From CAYGZQ01 sp964354375 [NCBI: uncultured Planctomycetota bacterium] (GTDB lineage Bacteria > JAJVIF01 > JAPKYR01): a stretch of 64,000 nucleotides of DNA. Under the pieces are notes generated by a model, which searched no databases, was not told the DNA's origin, and saw only the letters and a list, made by a program, of their open reading frames with translations. Location: the NCBI GenBank assembly GCA_964354375.1, contig CAYGZQ010000008.1:23192-87191 (forward strand), given 5' to 3'. This document shows positions 18,515 through 26,130 of this stretch, piece after piece (positions within the stretch are counted from its first letter, which is position 1; each line of letters starts with the position of its first letter). The position numbers were made by a program, and so were the translations under genes.

Positions 18515-19441
18515 ATGCGGCTACTTACGAGATCGGACTTTGACGGCCTTGCGTGCGCAGTGCTGCTGGTCGAGGCCGGGGTGGTCAACGAGTACAAGTT
18601 CGTTCACCCGAAGGACGTTCAGGACGGGCTGATCGAGGTCACCAGAAACGATGTGCTCGCCAACATACCCTACGTCGCCGGATGCGGACTGTGGTTCGAT
18701 CATCATTCCAGCGAGGATGAACGTCAGAAGCTGACCGAGAAATTCCATTTCGAGGGCGACAGCCGTCCCGCCCCGAGCTGCGCGAGAGTGATCTACGAAT
18801 ACTACGGCGGCGCGTCTAAATTCTCCAGGCTGGACGAAACCGGCCTCATGGGGGCAGTGGACACGAGCGACAGCGCGCAGTTCACCGTGGACGAAATCCA
18901 GAATCCGAAGGGCTGGGTGCTCCTGTCCTTCATCATGGACGCCCGCACCGGTCTCGGGAGGTACCGCGACTACAGAATCTCCAACTACATGCTGATGGAG
19001 GACATGATCCAGTACTGCCGCACCATGAACGCGGACCAGATCCTCGATATCGCCGACGTGCAGGAGCGTGTGAAACGATACTTCGAGCAGGAGCCGCTCT
19101 ACGAAAAAATGATCAGCGAGAACAGTCGCGCCGACTCGAATGTCCTCATCGTCGACCTCCACAACCTCGATGAGCTCCTTAGCGGCAACCGCTTCAAGGA
19201 GTACGTGCTCTTCCCGAAGACCAACGTATCGATCAGGGTGATCTGGGGCTTCAAAAAACAGAACATGGTCTTCACCGTGGGTCACAGCATTGTGAATCGC
19301 GGATCGAAAACCGATGTGGGGTCGCTGATGCTGAAGTACGGCGGCGGCGGCCACAGAGCGGTCGGCACGTGCCAGGTCCCGACCGACGTGTGGGAGGCGA
19401 AGCTCAACGAGATCGTCGCCCAGATGAAAGCCGACGGCTGA
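18515..19441 (+). CDS. DHH-family phosphoesterase
   Basis: The 308-residue product starts with RSDFDGLACA, the first metal-binding motif, and has the diagnostic DHH in WFDHHSSE. It ends with the DHHA1-type glycine-rich motif YGGGGHRAVGTCQV. DHH proteins hydrolyse phosphodiesters or polyphosphate (RecJ, NrnA, exopolyphosphatases); this subtype is often labelled exopolyphosphatase-related, but its substrate cannot be read from sequence. ATG 18515 has AAAGGAG about 6 nt upstream. It is a single gene. Confidence 0.88.
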   Translation: MRLLTRSDFDGLACAVLLVEAGVVNEYKFVHPKDVQDGLIEVTRNDVLANIPYVAGCGLWFDHHSSEDERQKLTEKFHFEGDSRPAPSCARVIYEYYGGASKFSRLDETGLMGAVDTSDSAQFTVDEIQNPKGWVLLSFIMDARTGLGRYRDYRISNYMLMEDMIQYCRTMNADQILDIADVQERVKRYFEQEPLYEKMISENSRADSNVLIVDLHNLDELLSGNRFKEYVLFPKTNVSIRVIWGFKKQNMVFTVGHSIVNRGSKTDVGSLMLKYGGGGHRAVGTCQVPTDVWEAKLNEIVAQMKADG

Positions 19442-19517
19442 CAACCTTCGCATACTCCGATCAAATCAAAGCCCCGCGCATCTTATCAGGGGCCCGCGCG
19501 TCAGCAAGGGCGCATCC

Positions 19518-19557
19518 GGGTGCCCGTCACATGCGAGTCTTCGAGCATGTGGCGGTC
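19518..19557. repeat. REP copy upstream of hicB
   Basis: GGGTGCCCGTCACATGC-GAGTCTTCGA-GCATGTGGCGGTC: a 7-bp stem (19528-19534 with 19545-19551) with the same GGGTGCCCG lead and GAGTCTTCGA loop as the units at the RAYT gene. Confidence 0.85.
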
Positions 19558-19589
19558 TTATCAACATCTCAGAAACGGTAGAGGGTTTT

Positions 19590-19598
19590 TGGTATAAT
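19590..19598 (+). promoter_or_regulatory. Extended -10 promoter of hicBA
   Basis: TGGTATAAT is a perfect extended -10 hexamer. It ends 19 bases before the hicB start (19617), and a Shine-Dalgarno GAGGTG lies between. No good -35 box is visible, which extended -10 promoters can tolerate. Confidence 0.65.
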
Positions 19599-19616
19599 CC
19601 CGGTGAGGTGCCTCTC

Positions 19617-19826
19617 ATGAAGTTCAAAGTAGTGATCCAGCAGGATGAAGATGGTCGGTTCAACGCTTCATGCCCGGAGTTGAAGGGATGCCACTCGTTT
19701 GGCAGCACCGTCGAAGAGGCTCTGACCAACATCCGCGAGGCCATAGAACTCTATCTTGAAGATGTCCCTGCGGAGACAATACCCTCCATACGGCTCAAGG
19801 TTGAGTTCGCCGAGGTCTCTATATGA
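19617..19826 (+). CDS. hicB: HicB family antitoxin
   Basis: The 69-residue product has the HicB partial RNase-H-like fold: FKVVIQQDEDGRFNASCPEL, then GCHSFGSTVEEALTNIREAIELYLED. It lacks a C-terminal DNA-binding segment, so self-repression, if any, may differ from that of longer HicB proteins. It neutralises the HicA toxin encoded just downstream with a 4-base overlap (ATGA). ATG 19617 is chosen because GAGGTG lies 7 nt before it; a GTG at 19608 is in frame but has no ribosome-binding site. Confidence 0.9.
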   Translation: MKFKVVIQQDEDGRFNASCPELKGCHSFGSTVEEALTNIREAIELYLEDVPAETIPSIRLKVEFAEVSI

Positions 19827-20050
19827 CGAAACCGCCGGCGATTACCGGGAGGCAGTGCATTGCCGCGCTTTCTAAGGATGGTTGGACCATCAGAAGCCAT
19901 CGAGGAAGTCATGTGAAGATGGTAAAAGCCGGCATCGGACATCCGGTTATTGTACCCGTTCATGGTGGGGAGACAATCCCGAAAGGAACGCTTCACAGTA
20001 TCATCAAGGATGCCGGACTGACGGTTGAGGAGTTTCTGAACCTGTTGTGA
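19823..20050 (+). CDS. hicA: HicA family mRNA interferase toxin
   Basis: This 75-residue toxin has the dsRBD-like HicA fold, with the catalytic His in RSHRGSHVKMVK and the second strand HPVIVPVHGGETIPKGTLHSIIKDAGLT. HicA cleaves mRNA and tmRNA when freed from HicB. The order antitoxin-then-toxin is the less common of the two hic arrangements. REP copies lie on both sides of the pair (19518 and 20086). Confidence 0.92.
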   Translation: MTKPPAITGRQCIAALSKDGWTIRSHRGSHVKMVKAGIGHPVIVPVHGGETIPKGTLHSIIKDAGLTVEEFLNLL

Positions 20051-20085
20051 AACACCACGGCGGTGAGTCTTTTCTCCGGGTGCTC

Positions 20086-20126
20086 GGGTGCCCGTCACAT
20101 GCGAGTCTTCGAGCATGTGGCGGATT
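20086..20126. repeat. REP copy downstream of hicA
   Basis: GGGTGCCCGTCACATGCGAG is followed by the same loop and arms as the copy at 19518 (CACATGC/GCATGTG stem). The two copies bracket hicBA in direct orientation. Confidence 0.85.
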
Positions 20127-20134
20127 GTGACGCT

Positions 20135-20172
20135 CGGTGGCGTCTACATGCGAGTCCCCGAGCATGTGGACG
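20135..20172. repeat. Diverged REP copy
   Basis: GGTGGCGTCTACATGC-GAGTCCCCGA-GCATGTGGACG keeps the GGTG lead, CATGC/GCATG arms and GAGTC-CGA loop but differs elsewhere (CTACATGC arm). It follows the preceding copy after ~9 bases. Confidence 0.75.
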
Positions 20173-20226
20173 TTGCAGTCAAGCCCCCGTCGCGCTACCG
20201 AACTGATTTCTGATAACCCCTCCCAC

Positions 20227-20254
20227 TTGACAAAGCCGCGAATTCTGACATAAT
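20227..20254 (+). promoter_or_regulatory. Sigma70-type promoter upstream of the Gabija genes
   Basis: TTGACA (20227-20232) and CATAAT (20249-20254) are separated by 16 bases. This is the best -35/-10 pair in the region and points toward gajA, whose start lies ~155 bases downstream. Confidence 0.6.
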
Positions 20255-20259
20255 CCCCT

Positions 20260-20352
20260 ATGAGCACCCACAGCCCGCGCCCGCCACGACGGCCTCCGGC
20301 TGTGCCCGTCACCGGGCTGCCCGAAATGCCTGATGCATCCCAGGTACATTGA
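20260..20352 (+). other. Possible 30-codon leader or gene remnant before gajA
   Basis: An ATG at 20260 opens a 30-codon frame rich in Pro and Arg (starts MSTHSPRPPRRPP) and ends with TGA at 20352. It is GC-rich like the host genes, while the sequence turns AT-rich right after it. No Shine-Dalgarno site is visible. It may be the 5' remnant of a host gene cut by insertion of the Gabija genes, an upstream leader ORF, or chance. Confidence 0.3.
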
Positions 20353-20409
20353 TTGTCCTGTTTCTCGGTCTACAATGGATGTGAGGTAATAATCAGGAGG
20401 TATAATTCT

Positions 20410-22134
20410 ATGTTTCTTCAAGTCGCAAATATCAGAGGTTTTCGGAATCTTAAGGACGTAACACTTGAATTCAAGAAGGGTGTTAATGTTCTCATCGGAG
20501 AAAATAATGCCGGAAAGACATCTGTTATTGATATATTGAGAATCTGTCTCGGATGGGGGCACATTCGAAAGGATGTCTTCATCTCTCCTGATGATATCTA
20601 TTTCGACCCCGATAACAATGCAGAATCAGCCCAATGTATTGAGTGTCACTTGTCATTTGAGATGGATAAGGATGAAGAAGCCGGTATATTCTATGAATTA
20701 CTTTCAATCATCGAACTAAAGAGATCCCTGAAATTGCATTTCCGTTTCTATTTCGACACGAAGAATAGGTTCAAATCGGAAATCTGGGGAGGGGATAACG
20801 AAGGCCAGGCGGTCTCGTCAGAAGTCCTCCAGCTTCTATATTATGTCTATCTTGGGGCCTTGCGAGATGCCTTGAGCGACCTGCGTCCTGCACGGGGTAA
20901 TCGCACTGGTGAGATGCTCAGCAACCTGACGCCCGACAAAGATATGCAGAAAGCCCTGGCGGGTAAAGTTCACTCCGTATTGAGAGAGGATCCTGATTGG
21001 CAAAATCTCATTGCTGAAGGACGCAAGATCATTAACGATCATTTAGATCAGATCACTCTTGCGGCTGACCCTCTTAAAGTCGATTTGAGTTTTCTTCCAT
21101 ACGAATTTAGGAGAATTGCGGAAAGCCTCAGAGTCCAAGTCCCGTTGATTGCCAACCCGGCATCTGCCGATGATCAGACATATCGTGAGCTTGGTCAAAT
21201 CGGTCTTGGGTTCAATAACTTAATCTACATGTCCACCATAATGGGCGACTTGGCCACACGCAAAGATGTTTATCCTGATGAATATCGTGCGCTCCTAATC
21301 GAAGAACCTGAGGCTCATCTTCAACCTCAACTCCAAAATATCCTTTATCAGTATATAGAATCTCTTGCAGTAGACTACCAGGTGTTCGTGACTTCTCATT
21401 CCCCGACGGTAACCTCCAGGGCCGATCTGAGTTCATTGACGGTCTTGTCCTTAGAGGGCTCCACGGTTCATCACTTCAACCCTTTGACCTCTGGAATCGA
21501 TAAGAAGGATCAAGGGTACCTAGAGAGATTTCTCGATGTAACAAAGTGCCAGCTGTTTTTCGCGAAAGGGGTAATCCTGGTGGAAGGCATTTCGGAGGCC
21601 TTGTTGCTGCCGATTTTTGCCAAACTTATCGGCTTGTCTGAAGGCGATGCAAGCAAGTACAGCCTGGTTAAGCACGGAGTCGAAATGGTGATAGTCGGCG
21701 GATTGGCGTTCGACCCGTTCGCTAAGCTTTTCAATGACAATGATGTGAACAAGCGATTGGCGTCCAGATGCGCCATAATTTCGGATTCCGATAAGACCGA
21801 TGGTTCACTCTCTGATAGGGCTAGGTCTGCCTTGGCGCTCGAGAGGGGTAATGTGAAGACGTTTGTGTCCCGGCGTACTTTTGAGCATGAGTTCTTCAGC
21901 TTAGGGAATAATTCAGTTTTGTATGAGAAGGTTTATTCCGCGCTTCATCCGCAAACGGTAATAGACTGCGCAGACACCTTCCTATTAAGGCTGGAGAGCA
22001 ACAAGGACAAGGCACCATTTGCACAGCGGCTTGCGCAACATCTGGAAACTGAAGCAGATGCTGACCGGACTCCCGATCTGACGATTAGCGAAGCCTGCAA
22101 GAACGCCATAAAGTGGGTCACGAGGACTGAGTAG
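20410..22134 (+). CDS. gajA: Gabija defence nuclease GajA (OLD-family ATPase-TOPRIM)
   Basis: GajA is a DNA endonuclease that restricts phage together with GajB. The 574-residue product has an N-terminal ABC/SMC-like ATPase half (Walker A GENNAGKT at residues 30-37; Walker B LLIEEPEAHLQPQ near 300; a DE-like SHSPT after it) and a C-terminal TOPRIM nuclease (GVILVEGISEALLL near 390; DxD-type ISDSDKTDG near 460). OLD proteins paired with a UvrD-like helicase are class 2, which is the Gabija layout. ATG 20410 has CAGGAGG 9 nt upstream. GC is clearly lower than in neighbouring genes, a sign of transfer. Confidence 0.9.
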   Translation: MFLQVANIRGFRNLKDVTLEFKKGVNVLIGENNAGKTSVIDILRICLGWGHIRKDVFISPDDIYFDPDNNAESAQCIECHLSFEMDKDEEAGIFYELLSIIELKRSLKLHFRFYFDTKNRFKSEIWGGDNEGQAVSSEVLQLLYYVYLGALRDALSDLRPARGNRTGEMLSNLTPDKDMQKALAGKVHSVLREDPDWQNLIAEGRKIINDHLDQITLAADPLKVDLSFLPYEFRRIAESLRVQVPLIANPASADDQTYRELGQIGLGFNNLIYMSTIMGDLATRKDVYPDEYRALLIEEPEAHLQPQLQNILYQYIESLAVDYQVFVTSHSPTVTSRADLSSLTVLSLEGSTVHHFNPLTSGIDKKDQGYLERFLDVTKCQLFFAKGVILVEGISEALLLPIFAKLIGLSEGDASKYSLVKHGVEMVIVGGLAFDPFAKLFNDNDVNKRLASRCAIISDSDKTDGSLSDRARSALALERGNVKTFVSRRTFEHEFFSLGNNSVLYEKVYSALHPQTVIDCADTFLLRLESNKDKAPFAQRLAQHLETEADADRTPDLTISEACKNAIKWVTRTE

Positions 22135-22136
22135 CC

Positions 22137-23876
22137 ATGTTCAGGACATTAACAGCTGGTCAAAAGGAGGTTGTGATCACAAAGAGACGAAAAGTGGTGG
22201 TCAAGGCTTGCCCTGGAAGCGGCAAGACGTATTGTGTTGCAGCTAGGTTGGCATATAGATTGAAGTCTTGGAATAAGAGCCATCAGGGTATTGCTGCGCT
22301 GTCGTTTACGAACGTCGCCTGGCAGGAAATCCGGGATACTCTCAAAAATGCGCACGAAAACGAGTTTGCGATTCGTTTCCCGCACTTTTTAGGCACAATA
22401 GACAGCTTTATTAATCAATATATCTTTCTGCCATTCGGACATAAGGCTATTGGATGCCCCGATCGACCAGTAATGGTTGGTGAACCTTACGGGCGTTGGA
22501 CAGGAGGGCTGAACTTCTACCAGCGCAGCTTCTGTGATCTGTTTTACGAGATCGGCGGCAACCTGAAAAGAAGGTTTCCACAGGCAATCCGCAATGAGCT
22601 GTGGGAAGACAAGAGAACAAGGTTTGTGAATGCGAAGAAGGGATTGTTGAGGGCTGGGATCGCTACACAGGACGACGCGGACTACTTTTCCCTCCGACTG
22701 CTAGAGGAGTTTCCCGCAATCGCTGCGGCTTTGGCTCGACGTTTCCCGGTATTGATCGTTGATGAAGCGCAAGACACTACGGATATGCAAATGGCGATAA
22801 TTGACCGTCTTCTGAAGGCCGGTTTGAAGGAGATAATGCTTGTTGGCGATCCGGATCAGGCAATTTTCGAATGGAATGAGGCGAATCCGGACCTGTTTGT
22901 TCGCAAATGGAAGGAATGGCGATCTGGCTCATTGGATTTGGCCCAAAATCGGCGAAGCTCACAGAATATCTGCAACTTCTCAAGCTGCCTGTCATCCTTC
23001 CAGACCTCATACCAATCGATTTGCTACAAGGATGGCACTTACAGTTGCCATTCTCAGCCAGAGATAATAGGCTACACGGATGCTACTACAGCTTTGAACC
23101 ATTTTAAGGAAGTCTGTCAGGAGTTTGGTGCTGGATTACAGTCGAAAGCAGCTTTATGCAGGAGCAGGGGTACTGTGGCAGATCTGCTCTTAAGCGGTGC
23201 TTCGTGGCCCGCCGGGTCGAAACCCGAATCACCTTGGTCCGATGGATTAGAAGGTGACATTTCGTGCCGCCTTGCTAAAGCAAAGTTCAGTTTCTGCAAT
23301 GGCGATGTTGTAATGGGGATGCACCAATGTGAAAAAGCAATCGTTATGCTATATAGGAAAGAATCCAGAGTTGGGGTTGAAGATATCAGAGACGCGAAGG
23401 ATCAGGTCGGAGTTGCTGAATGGAGAAGGAGTGTATACAAGCTGCTTACCGCCTTACCGGACGTTGGGCTATCCGTTAAGCAATGGGTGGAGAATGCGAA
23501 TAGAGCCATAGGGGGAGTTAGTCCAGACGTGGACCTAACGCCATCCTTTAATGCAAAGTCCGAGGACATTCCAGTTAGCGATGTCTTTGTGAAGTATGAA
23601 CCTGGTTCATTTATTGAGGACATAGAAATATCCACAATCCATGGGGCGAAAGGTCGCACGATTGACGCGGTACTTGTCGTCCTGAAAACTAAAGGCGGTA
23701 GTGGGAAGTATTACAGGACACTCCTTGGGGAAGTCGCAAAGCAAGACCCCAAGATCATAAAGCCTGAGGAATTGCGGACTGTCTATGTGGGCATCACCAG
23801 GGCCAGGAGAGTGCTTGTATTAGCCGTGCCGGAAGCTGACGTTGGTGCATGGAAGGCGTTCTTTGGTTTGGAGTAA
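22137..23876 (+). CDS. gajB: Gabija helicase-like protein GajB (UvrD/PcrA type)
   Basis: The 579-residue product is an SF1 helicase: Q-motif LTAGQKEVV, Walker A ACPGSGKTY (residues 24-32), ALSFTNVAWQEI (motif Ia), LIVDEAQDTTD (motif II), LVGDPDQAIFEW (motif III), LAQNRRSS (motif IV), ISTIHGAKGRTIDAV (motif V) and VYVGITRARRVLVL (motif VI). All ATPase motifs are intact. In Gabija, GajB senses DNA ends or ssDNA and activates GajA. It starts 2 bases after gajA, so they are co-translated. It is somewhat longer than the described Bacillus GajB (about 490-500 residues). Low GC as in gajA. Confidence 0.9.
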   Translation: MFRTLTAGQKEVVITKRRKVVVKACPGSGKTYCVAARLAYRLKSWNKSHQGIAALSFTNVAWQEIRDTLKNAHENEFAIRFPHFLGTIDSFINQYIFLPFGHKAIGCPDRPVMVGEPYGRWTGGLNFYQRSFCDLFYEIGGNLKRRFPQAIRNELWEDKRTRFVNAKKGLLRAGIATQDDADYFSLRLLEEFPAIAAALARRFPVLIVDEAQDTTDMQMAIIDRLLKAGLKEIMLVGDPDQAIFEWNEANPDLFVRKWKEWRSGSLDLAQNRRSSQNICNFSSCLSSFQTSYQSICYKDGTYSCHSQPEIIGYTDATTALNHFKEVCQEFGAGLQSKAALCRSRGTVADLLLSGASWPAGSKPESPWSDGLEGDISCRLAKAKFSFCNGDVVMGMHQCEKAIVMLYRKESRVGVEDIRDAKDQVGVAEWRRSVYKLLTALPDVGLSVKQWVENANRAIGGVSPDVDLTPSFNAKSEDIPVSDVFVKYEPGSFIEDIEISTIHGAKGRTIDAVLVVLKTKGGSGKYYRTLLGEVAKQDPKIIKPEELRTVYVGITRARRVLVLAVPEADVGAWKAFFGLE

Positions 23877-23879
23877 GCA

Positions 23880-24064
23880 GCGGGGAGTGCCTGACACAGA
23901 CTGAGTGAGACGAAGCGGTATGTCTCTGTGACCGAGGCATTCCATATGCCGGGATTCGCGGGTACGCCCTGCCTTACGGTGGGGCCCCTGACCGTCAGAG
24001 TCGCCCCCCCCTGCGTCATTCGACCCCCTGCCTGTCCCATTAGTCATTGGAGGGTTTACCCGCC
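23880..24064. other. Intergenic region downstream of gajB
   Basis: A weak, decayed palindrome (CACAGA ... TCTGTG, around 23894-23932) recalls the REP units, but the lead and loop sequence are largely lost. GC rises again within this stretch, so it probably holds the right edge of the acquired segment. No gene was seen. Confidence 0.4.
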
Positions 24065-24475
24065 GTGGATATCGACTACATCATCAGGCTTGCCTTTACG
24101 CACCCCGAGAACAGGGGCAGGTCGATACGCTTCATCGCGCGACGGCTCAACATGAATCCCGGCTCCGTCTATCGCGTCCTCAAGCGCCTCGGACTTGTCA
24201 CGCCGCCCGAAAACCCTTGTGCAACGGAAACGCCCTGCTGTCCCTCCTGCGGCGAGAGTCTCGATCTCACCGCCCGTTTCCCTGAAACGCGCCCTTCCGT
24301 GCCCCGACCGGCTCTCCATGCCGATTTTGCGCGTTCGGCGGAAACGCGAAATGCAGAAAATAATTCCTCTGCAACGGCAACGCCCGCAACGCGCGCAGCC
24401 AACCCCGTCATCGACCACCTCCTCCGCCGCACCCACTTCCTGAAGGAATACCCCGATCCTGGCGACGATACCTGA
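24065..24475 (+). CDS. Small helix-turn-helix protein of unknown function
   Basis: This 136-residue product has an N-terminal helix-turn-helix (RSIRFIARRLNMNPGSVYRVLKRLGL, about residues 17-42). A short Cys cluster (CCPSCG) and a low-complexity Thr/Ala/Pro-rich middle follow, then a charged C-terminus. GGAGGG lies about 10 nt before GTG 24065. It converges with the LysA-like gene. A DNA-binding or regulatory role is suggested by the HTH only; no family was recognised. The frame could be over-called at its C-terminal part. Confidence 0.5.
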   Translation: MDIDYIIRLAFTHPENRGRSIRFIARRLNMNPGSVYRVLKRLGLVTPPENPCATETPCCPSCGESLDLTARFPETRPSVPRPALHADFARSAETRNAENNSSATATPATRAANPVIDHLLRRTHFLKEYPDPGDDT

Positions 24476-24484
24476 TTCGTGCAT

Positions 24485-24513
24485 ATATAAAACCCGGCGA
24501 ATGGCTCGCCGGG
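24485..24513 (-). terminator. Terminator of the LysA-like gene
   Basis: An 8-bp perfect stem CCCGGCGA/TCGCCGGG (24493-24500 with 24506-24513) is followed, on the - strand, by TTTTATATA. It lies 35 bases after the stop of the - strand decarboxylase gene. Confidence 0.8.
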
Positions 24514-24547
24514 CTGCATTGTCGCTTTGGGATCTCTGGCGAGGACG

Positions 24548-25990
24548 TCAGCTGTCGACTTCGCTCTCCTCGAGGTCGCACGACGTGAGGTCTTCCAGAA
24601 ACTCGCGCGCACGGATCGTCTCGAACTTGTCCCGCTCGATGAGTATCTCCGGCGGCCTGAGGCGCGATGCGTAGTTGGACGACATCGTGCGCCCGTACGC
24701 CCCCACGTTGAGGACGGCAAGCATGTCCCCTCGCTTTGGGATGCAGATGTCGATATCGTGAGCGAGGTAGTCGAGACCCTCGTCGCCGGGACCGATGACA
24801 TCGGCCTTGACCGACTCGCCGGGGGGGCGGGCCGTCCCGAACTGCTCCGCGATCTGGAATCTCTGGATAAGATCCTCCGGAAGGTCGAAGCGCCTCAGAA
24901 ACTCGCCCGGGTCAGGCGTCGTCGGCGCAATAGCCACTTCCGTCGGCTCGCTCGGAGCGCCCTCAACCGCGAAGGCTCCCTCGGGCTTCGGCTTGCACGC
25001 TTTCGGCTCCTTCAGAGGGATTATCTCGTGGCTGAGCCGGTACATTGCCGGCCGAGGCAACTCCGCAAACCCCGCGTCGCAGACGACATAGAACTTCTGC
25101 CCGATGTCCTTGACCCCGAGGACGGAGGTGACGAGCACGCCGGCCTCGGCGGTGAAATATCGTCCGGGCTCGAGTATCACGCGGCAGTCCAGGTCCTTTA
25201 TGTGGGGCACGACGTTGCGGGCGATTTTCTTGATCTCGAGATAATCCATCCGGCCGTAGCCGACGGGATATCCGCCGCCGAGGTCGAGATACTCCAGATT
25301 GAACCCTCTCTGGCGGATGTCCTTGTAGATACGCGCCATCTCCTCGGACATCTTGATCCAGGGCGCAAGCTGAGCGATCTGGCTTCCGCAGTGGCATGCG
25401 ATGCCGACCAGGTTGAGCTGGGTGAACTTGGATATCAGAGCCAGGGCCAGGTCAAGCTCGCTGGGCTGGATGCCGACGCGGCTGTCGCAGGCTCCGGTGT
25501 TTCTGCCCTGGAAACTCCCTGCGTCGATCCCGAGATTGAGCCTGAGGCCGATCCGCACGCCGGAATCGAGCTCCGCGGCAAAACGGTTGAGCGGCTCGAG
25601 CTCGAAAACGTTACCGATGTTGATGACCAGCGGTCTTTGCTTGAGGAGGTCGGGAATCTCGTAGTCGGCGAGGCCGTTCGAGTTGAAGACGATTGAGGTG
25701 GGCTGGAATCCTGCAGCCAGGGCCCGCCGGAGCTCGTAGAGGTTGGACACCCCCACTCCGCAGCCGCGCTCCTGCAGCATTTTCAGAATGAGGGTCGTGT
25801 CAAGAGCCTTCATGCTGTAAGCCATCATGGGCTTTATGTCGGCGAAAGCCTGCTTGAACGCCTCGACCTTTTCCAGAATCGCCGCCTTCGAGTAGACAAA
25901 GAACGGCGTGTACATCTCCTGGGCTATCTCGCTCAGGGCGACATCCTCGAAGAGGAGCTCCCCTTCCTGGTAAGTCAGATACCTGTTCAT
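24548..25990 (-). CDS. Diaminopimelate decarboxylase-like PLP enzyme (fold III), altered Cys motif
   Basis: Members of this fold decarboxylate meso-diaminopimelate to lysine, or related amino acids. The 480-residue product has the PLP lysine in MAYSMKALD, HCGSQI, the phosphate loop DLGGGYPVGYG and EPGRYF. Two features are unusual. The family motif GPxCES-D, which supplies the catalytic Cys, reads GPGDEGLDYLA, with Asp in place of Cys. There is also an extra ~60-residue segment (from about residue 330) before it. RBS AAGGA precedes ATG 25990. It is the only lysA-like gene here and stands alone. Lysine biosynthesis is possible, but another substrate is equally likely. Confidence 0.75.
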   Translation of the reverse strand: MNRYLTYQEGELLFEDVALSEIAQEMYTPFFVYSKAAILEKVEAFKQAFADIKPMMAYSMKALDTTLILKMLQERGCGVGVSNLYELRRALAAGFQPTSIVFNSNGLADYEIPDLLKQRPLVINIGNVFELEPLNRFAAELDSGVRIGLRLNLGIDAGSFQGRNTGACDSRVGIQPSELDLALALISKFTQLNLVGIACHCGSQIAQLAPWIKMSEEMARIYKDIRQRGFNLEYLDLGGGYPVGYGRMDYLEIKKIARNVVPHIKDLDCRVILEPGRYFTAEAGVLVTSVLGVKDIGQKFYVVCDAGFAELPRPAMYRLSHEIIPLKEPKACKPKPEGAFAVEGAPSEPTEVAIAPTTPDPGEFLRRFDLPEDLIQRFQIAEQFGTARPPGESVKADVIGPGDEGLDYLAHDIDICIPKRGDMLAVLNVGAYGRTMSSNYASRLRPPEILIERDKFETIRAREFLEDLTSCDLEESEVDS

Positions 25991-26130
25991 GTTCCCATCC
26001 TTTCCCGAAGGTGAAAGGGGATTATAGCAGGGATGGGAGGAGGTAACAACAAAAATAGGCGGTGGGAAGGCAGCTTGACGCGGCGGAACGATCGGGGGGA
26101 TTGCGATTGCAGGCTGCCGGAAAGGGGGCG

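Noticed and set aside
23880-23940. REP copy or inverted terminal repeat at the right end of the Gabija genes
   Set aside because: Only short, mismatched arms remain and the characteristic loop is absent; too decayed to call.
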